A stretch of DNA of 64,000 bases from Streptomyces sp. TRM49041 (GCF_008271805.1 NZ_VSRY01000065.1:60567-124566); one strand, 5' to 3'; counted from the first letter of the stretch, positions 8,541-17,423 are shown. Made by a program: numbers and translations. Notes: generated by a model not told the origin, from the letters alone.

Positions 8541-10141
8541 AGAGGAGGGAGCTCGGTGGTGATCGGTACGTCGATGAGCACCGGACCGTCCTGCTGGGCG
8601 GCGGAGTCCCGCACGAGCTTGGTGAGTTCACCGGCGTCCTGCGCCCGGTGCGTGCGTACGCCGTAGCCATCGGCGATCGTGGCGATGTCGAGGCCTGGGA
8701 TGTCGAGCCCGGGGGCGCCCTGCGCGTGCTCCAGCTGCGCGAACCACTGGAGGATCGCGTAGCGGGCGTTGCTCAGGACGACGAAGGTGACGGGGGCCCT
8801 GTAGGCGGCGGCGGTCCACAGGGCCTGCACGGCGTAGTGGACGGACCCGTCACCGATGACACAGACCACGGGCCGGTCGGGTGCGCCGAGCTGGGCGCCG
8901 ACGGCCGCCGCCGCCCCGAAGCCGAGTCCGCCGCCCGCGGAGAACAGATAGGAACCGGGGGCACTGATGCGGGTGGCCTCGTGGAACTGCGGGACGTTGG
9001 ACGGCGATTCGTTGACCCACAGGGTGTTCTCCGGGGCGCCCTGTGCGATGGCGGTCATCGCGGCGAAGGGCGTCAGGACGCCGTCGCCGCCCTCCGGGAA
9101 GCGCACCTGCTCGTGCGGAAGGGGAGCGGGCCCGCCTGCCGGGAGCCGCTCCGCGAGGGCCCGTACGGTCAGCGTGAGGTCCGCGACGACGGCGTCCCCG
9201 ACGGGCGCCTTGGCCGCCTCCTCGGCGTCCCTGGTGAGCAGGACCAGCTCGGCGCCCTCGGGAAGGCAGGAGCCCGGCATGTACGGGTAGTAGCGGAAGA
9301 CGGGCGCACCGATGACGACGACCAGGTCGTGCCCCGACAACTGCCGGCCGAGCGGCCCGATCGCCGGGACGAGCTCCCCGCGGAACTGCGGGTGGTCGCG
9401 CGGGAAGGACACGCGGGCCGAGACGGGCGCCGCCCAGACGGGCAGCCCGGTCCGCTCGGCGAACTCGACGACCGCTTCCCAGGCACCGGAGGCGTCGACG
9501 TCGTCGCCCACGACGAGAACCGCGGAGCGGGCGCCCGCGATCCGTTCGGCGAGTGCGGCGACCGCGTCCGGGGCGGGCCCCGCGGTATGTGTGATCCGGC
9601 GGTCGGCGGCCGCCTGACCGGCCCGGTCCTCCGCCTCGGTCAGCTCCACGTCGAAGTCGTCCATCGGGAGGGAGACGAACACCGGCCCGCAGGGCGGGGT
9701 TTCGGCGACCTGGACGGCCCGGGCGAGCGCGGGCGCGACATCGGCGGGACGCGGCGGCTCGTACGCCCACTTGACGGCCGGCTGGGGGAGAAGTGTGGCC
9801 TGCGGGTTGGCGAGCAGGGCCTCCATGGTGAGCATGGCCCGCACCTGCTGGCCGGCGGTGACGACCATCGGGGTCCGGTTCGCGCGGGCGTTGAGGACGG
9901 CGCCCATGGCGTTGCCGGTGCCGGGGCCGGTGTGCAGATTGACCAGAGCGGTGGTTCCGGAGGCGAGTGCGAAGCCGTCGGCCATGCCGACCACGACGGC
10001 CTCCTGCAGCCCGAGCACATACCGGAAGTCGTCCGGGAACTGTTTGAGCATCGGCAGCTCCGTCGAGCCGGGATTGCCGAAGACGGTGGTCATGCCCCTT
10101 GCTCGCAGAACGTCCAGGACCGATTCACGAACCGTGCGCAT
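8537..10141 (-). CDS. ThDP-dependent 2-oxoacid decarboxylase (benzoylformate decarboxylase family)
   Basis: A 534-residue thiamin-diphosphate enzyme that aligns almost colinearly with MdlC as I recall its sequence. FGNPGSTELP gives Ser26 and Glu28, LGLQE gives Glu47, NLHTGPGTGN gives His70, and GDGSVHYAVQALW is the ThDP/Mg motif. The second catalytic His of MdlC (His281, in FRYHQY) is Tyr285 here (FRYYPY), so substrate or protonation chemistry may differ. The ATG at 10141 has GGAAGGA seven bases upstream. It is first in the operon and is preceded by a palindromic operator candidate. It would convert a 2-oxoacid to the one-carbon-shorter aldehyde; a fatty 2-oxoacid substrate is inferred from the neighbours. 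Confidence 0.9.
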   Translation of the reverse strand: MRTVRESVLDVLRARGMTTVFGNPGSTELPMLKQFPDDFRYVLGLQEAVVVGMADGFALASGTTALVNLHTGPGTGNAMGAVLNARANRTPMVVTAGQQVRAMLTMEALLANPQATLLPQPAVKWAYEPPRPADVAPALARAVQVAETPPCGPVFVSLPMDDFDVELTEAEDRAGQAAADRRITHTAGPAPDAVAALAERIAGARSAVLVVGDDVDASGAWEAVVEFAERTGLPVWAAPVSARVSFPRDHPQFRGELVPAIGPLGRQLSGHDLVVVIGAPVFRYYPYMPGSCLPEGAELVLLTRDAEEAAKAPVGDAVVADLTLTVRALAERLPAGGPAPLPHEQVRFPEGGDGVLTPFAAMTAIAQGAPENTLWVNESPSNVPQFHEATRISAPGSYLFSAGGGLGFGAAAAVGAQLGAPDRPVVCVIGDGSVHYAVQALWTAAAYRAPVTFVVLSNARYAILQWFAQLEHAQGAPGLDIPGLDIATIADGYGVRTHRAQDAGELTKLVRDSAAQQDGPVLIDVPITTELPPL

Positions 10142-10472
10142 GGGGGATCCTTCCGCGCAGCCGGGGGCACTGTCGGTAATGAATCCAGCACACTGAGTGG
10201 ACCTTTGTAAAAGGTGCGTTCTAAACCCCCGGGGCCGCTGTGCGGCCTTCAGCCCCCGGTCCGGCCATATGAACGCCCGCCCACGCGGTTGACGCCGCGT
10301 CCATGGGACGCGGCGGATGTCCCCCGCAGGTGTGGGGCGGCGGCGTGGCTCCCAGCGGGCTGACAGAGGAGAACTGCTCCGGCCGTACCGCGACTTCCTC
10401 AAGGCACGCTCACCCGTGGGGCGTGCCCCAGGACGACCCGGCAGCGTATCCGCCGCCGACGGCCCACGCCTG
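10142..10472. other. Intergenic region upstream of the alpha-oxidation-like operon
   Basis: No convincing gene. It holds the control region of the decarboxylase operon, including the palindrome at 10201-10215 and a small GGCCGC-TGT-GCGGCC hairpin (10233-10247). The rest, toward 10472, looks non-coding. Confidence 0.6.
10201..10215. promoter_or_regulatory. Palindromic operator candidate ACCTTT-N3-AAAGGT
   Basis: A perfect 6-bp inverted repeat with a 3-base spacer lies 60 bases upstream of the first gene of the lipid-oxidation operon, in unusually A/T-rich sequence for this genome. Symmetry and position suit a dimeric repressor site (GntR/TetR type). No regulator gene lies next to it. Confidence 0.5.
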
Positions 10473-10913
10473 TCACGGCGGGGCGGTGACGACGACGGCG
10501 TAACTGCCGACGCCGAGCAGCCGGCCGCCCGGAATGCGTTCCTCCTCGGTCAGCAGGTGGCTGACGAGGCCGGTCTGCTCGTCGAACTCGATGTCCAGTA
10601 CGGCTCCCCTGTTGTGCCCTGTCTCGGTCAGTACGGCCTTCCCGACGGGGTCGTGTGTGGCGTGGGCGTGGTCGGCGGGAGCGATCTCCTTCTCGTCGCG
10701 GATCCGGCCGCTGTCCTCCACGACGACCGCGTCGGGGCCGAACGACCGGATGTTCTGCCAGTCGAGTGTGTGGTGGGTGCGGCCCCTGGTCTTGAGACGT
10801 ACGCCGGCGATACGCGCCGGGGACGGTGCGACCGTGCAGGTGGCGACGGTCCCGACCGTCTCGGCCGTCGTGAGGTCCATGACCGCCCGGCCGTGGGCGT
10901 CGGTGAACAGCAT
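10473..10913 (-). CDS. PRC-barrel domain protein
   Basis: A 146-residue soluble protein with two PRC-barrel-like halves; repeated beta-rich segments such as LDWQNIRSFGPDAVVV and AVLDIEFDEQTGLVSHLL are typical. PRC barrels are small beta domains that usually bind partners or RNA/membrane surfaces, so no catalytic role is proposed. It starts three bases after the stop of the preceding PRC gene, with a perfect AGGAGG eight bases before the ATG inside that gene's end. It is last in a three-gene minus-strand set. Confidence 0.8.
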   Translation of the reverse strand: MLFTDAHGRAVMDLTTAETVGTVATCTVAPSPARIAGVRLKTRGRTHHTLDWQNIRSFGPDAVVVEDSGRIRDEKEIAPADHAHATHDPVGKAVLTETGHNRGAVLDIEFDEQTGLVSHLLTEEERIPGGRLLGVGSYAVVVTAPP

Positions 10914-10916
10914 CGG

Positions 10917-11486
10917 TCAGTCCTCCTGAGGGTGCTCCTGGAGGTGGCGACGCAGGCCCTCGGCGGCCGCGCCGAACCCTTCCAGGTCGCCCGAGCTGTG
11001 CTGGGCGGTGGCGTCGGGGACGAGTACCCGCTCGGCCGAGACGGTGACGGGGCCGCCCACCGGGACCAGGATGCGGTGGCGCTCGGCGGTGTCGATCTCG
11101 TAGCCGGCGACCGCGGGCGTCCTGCCCGTCGCGAGGACGGCGTCCGTGATGGTTCCCAGCCGCGTGCCGCTTTGCGTCGTCAACGCGGTACCCAGCACGT
11201 CGCCCCCGCCCGAGCCCTTCCCACGCCTGCGGGCGGCCGCTGCGTCCTCCTCCAGCGCGTTCGCGTCGCGCACCATGACCGCGTCCGGTCCCAGGGAATG
11301 GACGTTGCCCCACGGCAGGGCCAGGTGGAGCGGGCCCGCCAGCAGGCCACGCCCGGCGAGCGTGAAGCAGCGGATGTTCCCCTGGACGGCGTCGAAGACG
11401 ATGTCCTTCACCTGCGCGATGTCGTCCCCGGCCAGGGTGACCACCGGCATCTTGGTGATCTCGCCTGCCCGTATGTAAGTGGTCAT
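10917..11486 (-). CDS. PRC-barrel domain protein
   Basis: A 189-residue protein with two PRC-barrel modules: an N-terminal one around MPVVTLAGDDIAQVKDIVFD and a second around GTRLGTITDAVLATG. A Lys/Arg/Gly linker (RRRGKGSGGG) separates them, and a charged helical tail ends the protein. It lies five bases downstream of the one-helix membrane protein gene and directly upstream of a second PRC gene, so the three are probably co-transcribed and may form a membrane-anchored complex (inference). The ATG at 11486 is the only start that keeps the full first barrel without running into the upstream gene. Confidence 0.8.
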   Translation of the reverse strand: MTTYIRAGEITKMPVVTLAGDDIAQVKDIVFDAVQGNIRCFTLAGRGLLAGPLHLALPWGNVHSLGPDAVMVRDANALEEDAAAARRRGKGSGGGDVLGTALTTQSGTRLGTITDAVLATGRTPAVAGYEIDTAERHRILVPVGGPVTVSAERVLVPDATAQHSSGDLEGFGAAAEGLRRHLQEHPQED

Positions 11487-11491
11487 GCTTC

Positions 11492-11635
11492 TCACCGCCG
11501 TTTCCTGCCGCGGGGCCGGCCCCGGCCCTGGGCGATGACCCCACCTGAGCGGCGCCGTGCCTGCAGGGACAGGGCCCCGGCGGCGAGCGCCACGACGATC
11601 GCGACAATGATGACCAGCCAGATCCACCAGTCCAT
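11492..11635 (-). CDS. Small single-span membrane protein
   Basis: A 47-residue peptide: MDWWIW followed by one strongly hydrophobic helix (about residues 5-24), then an Arg-rich cytoplasmic tail. The ATG at 11635 is preferred to an upstream start at 11692 because the membrane segment then begins at the N-terminus and AAGGGG lies seven bases upstream. It is first of a three-gene set with two PRC-barrel proteins. Function unknown; it may anchor the PRC proteins. Confidence 0.65.
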   Translation of the reverse strand: MDWWIWLVIIVAIVVALAAGALSLQARRRSGGVIAQGRGRPRGRKRR

Positions 11636-11740
11636 CTCCGGTCCCCTTCGCTGGACGCTTCGAGATGTGTTCCTTCTTCCAGGGTCGGGCATCCGCCGCC
11701 CCGGTGGCGACCGGAGGCGGTGAGGCCGGCCCGTGGTCGG

Positions 11741-12283
11741 TCAGGGAGCGGGGACGGTGAGGGTGCCCTCGTCGTAGTCGATGACGATCGACCCGAAGTC
11801 GCTGAGCACGTCCGAGCCGAGCAGCCCTTGGATGTCACCGGCTCCCCGCGCCGGGCCGAGGTCGATGACCGCGACCCGTCCCGGGTCGAGCGGGACGTCA
11901 CCCACCTTCCACTCGTTCACCCTCGCCACGGGGACCCTCCCGCTGCCGAGGATTCCGCTGACCGGAGCGCTCTCGCCGGTGAGCCGCAGGCCCGCCTCGT
12001 CGGCGACGTCGTCGTCGACGACGCTGGCGGAGGCGCCCGTGTCCAGGGCGAACATGAAGGGCCCCTCCCCGGCGATGGTCACCGGGACGAACGCCAGCGC
12101 CCGCCCGCCCTGCTCCACGACCCTGAGCGGTACTTCGCGGGCCGCCCCCGGAGAGGCCGGCCCGTCGGTCGAGTCGTCGTACACGACGCAGCCCGCGAGG
12201 AGCAGCGCGGCAAGCAGCACCACGGCGAGTCGGTCCTTCCGCCCACACCGCCTGTCGGGCACTCGGCCGTCCGGCGCAACCAT
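11741..12283 (-). CDS. Retropepsin-like aspartic protease, lipoprotein
   Basis: A predicted exported lipoprotein of 180 residues. A basic N-terminus, hydrophobic core and lipobox (LLLAGC) are followed by a retropepsin-type domain with the catalytic triad ALDTGASASVV, a flap-like GILGSG region and GLLGSDVLSDFG near the C-terminus. Such single-domain proteases work as dimers, with one Asp per monomer. The ATG at 12283 is chosen because it places the signal sequence near the N-terminus; an in-frame Met lies at 12427, but it would add an implausible basic extension. Substrate unknown. The gene stands alone, divergent from the Mrp operon. Confidence 0.78.
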   Translation of the reverse strand: MVAPDGRVPDRRCGRKDRLAVVLLAALLLAGCVVYDDSTDGPASPGAAREVPLRVVEQGGRALAFVPVTIAGEGPFMFALDTGASASVVDDDVADEAGLRLTGESAPVSGILGSGRVPVARVNEWKVGDVPLDPGRVAVIDLGPARGAGDIQGLLGSDVLSDFGSIVIDYDEGTLTVPAP

Positions 12284-12550
12284 GTGGGCCGGGGTTCCCC
12301 CTCGATCGCTTCGCAAACCCGTGTGACCAGCACCCGATCGGCTCCCCGTGCCGCGTGGTGACGGCTCTTCTCGCCGAGGTGCGGACATGATGGTGCGCGG
12401 CCCGGCACCCACTGCGCTGATCCGCATGTGTCAGTTCGCTCCCGCCCGGGCACCCGGCCATCCGTTGCCGAGCGTGCGGCATGTGGGGCACTGCACCGAC
12501 GGGGTGCCCGTGCGCGCCCGGAGAAGGGGCGAGGAGGGGAGAGCGGCGCG

Positions 12551-15475
12551 TTGCTGTACCTGCTGGCCGCCCACGCGGGCGTCGCGCTGGTTCTCCCGTG
12601 GTGGGGCCGGCGGCTGGGGCGGGGCGTGTGGTTCCTGGCCGCGCTGGTGCCCCTGGCGACCGTCGCGTGGGCCGGTGCCCAGGCGGCCGGAGTCCTCGGC
12701 GGCGTACCGGTGCGGGAGTCGGTGCAGTGGGCCCCGACCCTCGGGCTGACGGTCGATCTGCGCCTGGACGCGCTCGCCCTGCTGATGCTGTGGATCGTCG
12801 GGGGAGTGGGGGCACTGGTTCTGCTCTACTCGCACCACTACGTGGTGGAGGACCACGCCCGGGAGGCCGCGCTCCTGGTGGCCTTCGCCGGGGCGATGTC
12901 CGGACTGGTCCTCGCGGACAACCTGTTCGTGCTCTACGTCTTCTGGGAACTGACGACCGTCGTGTCGTTCCTGCTCATCGCCGGCCGTGGCATGGAGCGG
13001 CCCCGCAGGTGGGCGGCTCGGCAGGCGCTCCTGGTGACCGCGGCGGGCGGTCTGGCGATGCTCCTGGGCTTCGTCCTGCTCGGCCAGGCCGCCGGCACGT
13101 ACCGCATCTCCGCGATCCTGGCGGACCCGCCTCGGGGCGCCACCGTGGCCGCGGCGGTGGCTCTCGTCCTCGTCGGCGCCTTCGCCAAGTCGGCCCAGAT
13201 GCCGCTGCACGGCTGGCTGCCCGCCGCGATGGTCGCGCCGACTCCGGTCAGCGCCTACCTGCACGCCGCCGCCATGGTCAAGGCCGGTGTCTACCTGGTC
13301 GCCAGGCTCGCGCCCGGACTGGCCGACGCCGGACCGTGGCGTCCCATGGTCCTCGCGGTCGGACTGACCACCATGGTCCTCGCGGCATGGCGCGCCCTCA
13401 CCGAGACCGACCTCAAACGGCTGCTGGCCTACGGCACCGTGAGCGAGCTCGGCATGCTGATCGCCCTGCTCGGCGCCGGCACCCGCACGGCGGCCGTGGC
13501 CGGCACGGTGATGCTCGCCGCCCACGCCGCCTTCAAGGCCGCCCTCTTCCTCACCGTCGGAATCGTCGACCACCGGACCGGAACGCGTGACCTGCGCGAA
13601 CTGTCCGGGCTCGGCCGCCGGGAGCCCGCCCTCTACGCGGTCGCCGCCCTGGCCGCGGCTTCCATGGCCGGGCTGCCGCCGCTGCTCGGGTACCTCGGCA
13701 AGGAGGCCGCCTACGAGGCGTTCCTGCACCCCCCGATGCCGGGCGGGGGGTGGCTCCTCATGGGCCTCGTCACCGGTTCCGTACTGACGGTGGCCTACTC
13801 GGCACGCTTCCTCGCCGGTGCGTTCGGCGGCGACCCGCCGGAAGGCGGCACGTCGCCCACGGCCGGGCGGCTCCCGCCCGGCTTCGTGGCACCCGCGGCC
13901 GCGCTGTCGGTGGCCGGTCTCGTGCTGGGCGTCTACTACCCGGCGATGGCGACCGTCGCGCGGGCGTACGCCGACGGTTACCCCACCGGACCGGACGGCG
14001 GGTACGACATCGCCCTGTGGCACGGCCTTACGCCCGTCCTCGGGCTGTCCGCCCTCACCGTCGCCGCCGGTGCGCTCGTGTACGCGGGGACGCGGGGCCG
14101 TCTCGGGGAAGCCGTCGGCCGGCTCCTCGCCCTTCCCGGCCGCGTCCGGGCCGAGAACGGGTTCGAGCGGGCCCGGAGCGCGCTCGACGCCGTCGCCCTC
14201 TGGCTGACCGGACGCACCCAGGTGGGCTCACTGCCGGTCTACCTGACGGTGATCCTCCTCACCCTGGCCTTCGTCCCCGGCACGGCCCTGGCCGCCATGG
14301 GGCCGTCCCTCGGCGGGCCACGGCTGTGGCGCTCGCTCATCGAGATCCCCCTGGCCCTCGGGGTGCTTGCCACGACCTTCGCGGTCGTCCGCACGCGTTA
14401 CCGGCTGACCGGGGTCCTGATGGCCGGAGCGGTGGGTTACGGAGTCGCGGGACTCTTCCTGCTGCAGGGCGCCCCGGACCTGGCACTCACCCAGTTCCTC
14501 GTCGAGACCATGACCCTCGTCGTGATCGTGCTCGTGCTGCGCCGGATGCCCGCTCGGTTCACCCCGGGGCGTACGACCCGGCCCGTACGCCTGGCGCGCG
14601 CCACGGTGGCGGCTCTCGTCGGGGTGTTCGCCGCCACGCTCGCCCTGGTGACCACCTCCGTGGAACACCCGCCCGCGGTCTCGGTGGAGCAGCTGCGCCT
14701 CCTCCCCGAGACGGGAGCCCATAACGCGGTGAACGCGATCATCGTCGACTTCCGTGCCCTGGACACCATGGGGGAGATCGCGGTCCTGCTGGTGACGGCG
14801 ATCGGGGTGGTCAGCCTCATCCGTGTGTGGACGGACGGCCGACCACGGACGCCGACGGAGCGAGAACGGGAACGGCAACGAGAACAGAAGCGAGAGCGGG
14901 AGCGGGAACGGGAGACCCCCACCCGTGCCGCGCACTGGGACGAGCCGCAGGAGAAGTGGCTGCCGGGAGCGGACGAACGCCCCGGGGAGGAACGGTCCGT
15001 GCTCCTGGAGGTCGTCACCAGGCTGCTCTTCCCGTCCGCGCTGGTTCTCGCCCTGTTCCTGCTGTTCTCCGGGCACGACCGGCCGGGCGGCGGCTTCGCC
15101 GGCGGACTGGTGGCCAGCCAGGCGCTCGTCCTGCGCTACCTGGTGGGCGGAAGGGCCGACCTCGGTGTGGCCATCCCCGTCGGGCCGGGCGCCGTCGCGG
15201 GTACCGGGTTCGCCGTCGCGGCGGGGACAGGGCTGCTGCCCGTGGCCTACGGCGAGGCGCCGCTCACCAGCACGGTGCTCACCACGCACCTACCGGTGGT
15301 CGGCACGGTGAAGTTCGCCACCAGCCTGTTCTTCGACATCGGCGTCTACCTGCTCGTCATCGGCGTCACGCTGAAACTTCTCTCCGGAGTCGGCGTGTCG
15401 CTCGCCAACGAGGACGGCGCCGACCGCGAACAGCGGGACGAGCCCGCGGCGGAGCACCGGCGGGAGGGCGCGTGA
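12551..15475 (+). CDS. mnhA: Na+/H+ antiporter subunit A fused to subunit B (MrpA-MrpB)
   Basis: A 974-residue polytopic membrane protein: the NuoL-like MrpA ion-translocating subunit with many helices, followed by an MrpB domain (about the last 155 residues, starting LLEVVTRLLFPSALVLALF). The two are joined by a very Arg/Glu-rich linker (ERERERQREQKRER). The MrpA core shows the conserved GAFAKSAQMPLHGWLPAAM channel segment and K-containing helices. A TTG at 12551 is chosen as start because GGGGAG lies nine bases upstream and no ATG/GTG precedes the first helix in frame. It is the first gene of mnhABCDEFG, exchanging Na+ for H+ to maintain pH and salt balance. Its stop overlaps the mnhC GTG. 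Confidence 0.9.
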   Translation: MLYLLAAHAGVALVLPWWGRRLGRGVWFLAALVPLATVAWAGAQAAGVLGGVPVRESVQWAPTLGLTVDLRLDALALLMLWIVGGVGALVLLYSHHYVVEDHAREAALLVAFAGAMSGLVLADNLFVLYVFWELTTVVSFLLIAGRGMERPRRWAARQALLVTAAGGLAMLLGFVLLGQAAGTYRISAILADPPRGATVAAAVALVLVGAFAKSAQMPLHGWLPAAMVAPTPVSAYLHAAAMVKAGVYLVARLAPGLADAGPWRPMVLAVGLTTMVLAAWRALTETDLKRLLAYGTVSELGMLIALLGAGTRTAAVAGTVMLAAHAAFKAALFLTVGIVDHRTGTRDLRELSGLGRREPALYAVAALAAASMAGLPPLLGYLGKEAAYEAFLHPPMPGGGWLLMGLVTGSVLTVAYSARFLAGAFGGDPPEGGTSPTAGRLPPGFVAPAAALSVAGLVLGVYYPAMATVARAYADGYPTGPDGGYDIALWHGLTPVLGLSALTVAAGALVYAGTRGRLGEAVGRLLALPGRVRAENGFERARSALDAVALWLTGRTQVGSLPVYLTVILLTLAFVPGTALAAMGPSLGGPRLWRSLIEIPLALGVLATTFAVVRTRYRLTGVLMAGAVGYGVAGLFLLQGAPDLALTQFLVETMTLVVIVLVLRRMPARFTPGRTTRPVRLARATVAALVGVFAATLALVTTSVEHPPAVSVEQLRLLPETGAHNAVNAIIVDFRALDTMGEIAVLLVTAIGVVSLIRVWTDGRPRTPTERERERQREQKRERERERETPTRAAHWDEPQEKWLPGADERPGEERSVLLEVVTRLLFPSALVLALFLLFSGHDRPGGGFAGGLVASQALVLRYLVGGRADLGVAIPVGPGAVAGTGFAVAAGTGLLPVAYGEAPLTSTVLTTHLPVVGTVKFATSLFFDIGVYLLVIGVTLKLLSGVGVSLANEDGADREQRDEPAAEHRREGA

Positions 15476-15888
15476 CCACCCTCGACCTCACCATGGCCGT
15501 CGTCGTCGGCACGCTCTTCTCCGTCGGCTTCTACCTGATGCTGCAACGGTCGCTGATGCGTATCGTGCTCGGCTTCATCCTGCTGGGACACGGCACCAAC
15601 CTGCTGCTGCTCGTGTCCGGCGGCGCGCCGGGAAAGCCGCCGATCATCACGGAGGGCGACACGGACGCGGCCGGGGTGGCCGACCCGCTGCCCCAGGCCA
15701 TGGCCCTCACGTCGATCGTCATCACCTTCGGCCTGACGACGTTCCTGGTCGCGCTCGCCTACCGCTCCTGGCGGCTGTCCGGCCACGACGAGGTACGGGA
15801 CGACGTGGAGGACCGGCGCATCGGCGAGGTCGGCGACCGGGCCGGGGAGAAGAAGCCGAAGGCGGGCCCAGGGGAGGAGCGATCATGA
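15472..15888 (+). CDS. mnhC: Na+/H+ antiporter subunit C (MnhC/MrpC)
   Basis: A 138-residue NuoK-like membrane protein with three hydrophobic segments (GTLFSVGFYLMLQRSLMRIVLG, ILLGHGTNLLLLVSGG, ALTSIVITFGLTTFLVALAY) and a charged cytoplasmic tail. The GTG start overlaps the upstream stop (GTGA) and the ATG of mnhD overlaps its TGA, so it is translationally coupled on both sides. A conserved core subunit of the Mrp complex. Confidence 0.93.
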   Translation: MTTLDLTMAVVVGTLFSVGFYLMLQRSLMRIVLGFILLGHGTNLLLLVSGGAPGKPPIITEGDTDAAGVADPLPQAMALTSIVITFGLTTFLVALAYRSWRLSGHDEVRDDVEDRRIGEVGDRAGEKKPKAGPGEERS

Positions 15889-17423
15889 ACACGCTGACCG
15901 CCCTTCCCGTACTCCTCCCGTTCATCGCCGCCGGCGTCTCCCTGTTCGGTCTGCCGCCATGGGCCGAACGGGCCGTCAGCACCACCACGCTGGCCGTCGT
16001 CCTCGCGGCGGCCACGGCTCTGCTCGCGCTCTCCCACGCCCGGGGTCCGCTCGTCGTCCACGTCGGCGGATGGCCGGCCCCCGCCGGTATCGCCCTGGTC
16101 GCCGACCGGCTGTCCACGCTGCTTCTCACGGTCTCGGCGCTGGTGGCCCTCGCGGTGCTGCTGTTCGCCATCGGACAGGGCACCGCCGAGGAGCGGCCCG
16201 GAGCGGCGGCCGTACTGCACCCCGCCTATCTCGTCCTCGTCAGCGGTGTGTCACTCGCCTATCTCTCGGGCGACCTGTTCAACCTCTTCGTGGCGTTCGA
16301 GGTGATGCTCGGGGCCTCCTACGTACTCATCACCCTGGACGCGCGGGAGTCCCGCACACGCGCAGGCATGACGTACACGATCGTCAGTCTGACCTCGTCG
16401 CTGCTCTTCCTCTCCGCCGTCGCGTTCACCTACGCCGCCACCGGCACTGTGACGCTGGCTCAGCTCACCGCACGCGTCGCCGCCCTCCCCGAGGGGCTGC
16501 GGACGGTGCTGGGACTTCTGCTGCTCACCGTCTTCGGCATCAAGGCGGCGCTCGTCCCGCTGCACTTCTGGCTGCCCGACAGCTATCCGACCGCGCCCGC
16601 GCCGATCACGGCCGTCTTCGCCGCCCTCCTCACCAAGGTGGGCCTTTACGCGCTGCTGCGTACCCAGACACTGATCTTCCCCCGCGACGGGGCGTGGGTC
16701 CTGCTGGCGGCGGTGGCCGTCACCACCATGCTGGTCGGCATCCTCGGGGCCATCGCGCAGGACGACATCCACCGGCTGCTCTCGTTCACGCTGGTGAGCC
16801 ATATCGGGTTCATGCTGTTCGGGCTCGCCCTCTTCGACACCGCCGGGCTGACCGGGACGATCCTCTACATGGTTCACCACATCGTCGTCATGGCGGCGCT
16901 CTTCCTCACCGCCGGCCTGGTGGTCCGGCGGACCGGGACCGCGGCACTGCACCGGATGAAGGGCCTGGGAGCCCCCTCCACCCGGATCGCCGTCCTCTTC
17001 GCCCTTCCGGCCCTGAGTATCTCCGGTGTGCCGCCCTTCTCCGGATTCGTGGCGAAGGTCGCCCTGCTGCGGGCCGGGATCTCCGAGGCGGGGCCGACCG
17101 GGTACGCGCTCGCCGCGGCGGCCGTGTTCACCAGTCTGCTGACCCTCTACGCCATGGCGAAGGTGTGGAACGCGGCGTTCTGGGGCGAGCCCGACGAGGT
17201 CCGCGGTACCCCCGTGGCCGACTCCGGCGACTGGACCGGCCAGCCGCGAGGGACACGGCGGGGCGCTGTGCTGATGCTCGGCTCGACAGCCGCCATGGCG
17301 GTCACCGGTGTGCTGCTCGCGGTGTCCGCGGGCCCCCTCGCCCGGGTGGCGGAAGAAGCGGCCCAGGACCTCGTCCATCCCCAGCCCTACCGGTCCGCCG
17401 TGCTCACCGAGGAGGAACCATGA
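15885..17423 (+). CDS. mnhD: Na+/H+ antiporter subunit D (MnhD/MrpD)
   Basis: A 512-residue NuoM/NuoN-like polytopic protein, the second proton-translocating subunit of the Mrp antiporter. The conserved channel region is visible (GIKAALVPLHFWLPDSYPTAP), as are multiple Lys- and His-bearing helices. Length matches the family. The ATG overlaps the mnhC stop (ATGA), and the last four bases overlap the start of mnhE. Confidence 0.95.
   Translation: MNTLTALPVLLPFIAAGVSLFGLPPWAERAVSTTTLAVVLAAATALLALSHARGPLVVHVGGWPAPAGIALVADRLSTLLLTVSALVALAVLLFAIGQGTAEERPGAAAVLHPAYLVLVSGVSLAYLSGDLFNLFVAFEVMLGASYVLITLDARESRTRAGMTYTIVSLTSSLLFLSAVAFTYAATGTVTLAQLTARVAALPEGLRTVLGLLLLTVFGIKAALVPLHFWLPDSYPTAPAPITAVFAALLTKVGLYALLRTQTLIFPRDGAWVLLAAVAVTTMLVGILGAIAQDDIHRLLSFTLVSHIGFMLFGLALFDTAGLTGTILYMVHHIVVMAALFLTAGLVVRRTGTAALHRMKGLGAPSTRIAVLFALPALSISGVPPFSGFVAKVALLRAGISEAGPTGYALAAAAVFTSLLTLYAMAKVWNAAFWGEPDEVRGTPVADSGDWTGQPRGTRRGAVLMLGSTAAMAVTGVLLAVSAGPLARVAEEAAQDLVHPQPYRSAVLTEEEP

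Noticed and set aside
7139..10210. 1023-codon plus-strand frame
   Set aside because: Antisense to the FAD oxidase and decarboxylase genes, with no recognisable fold.
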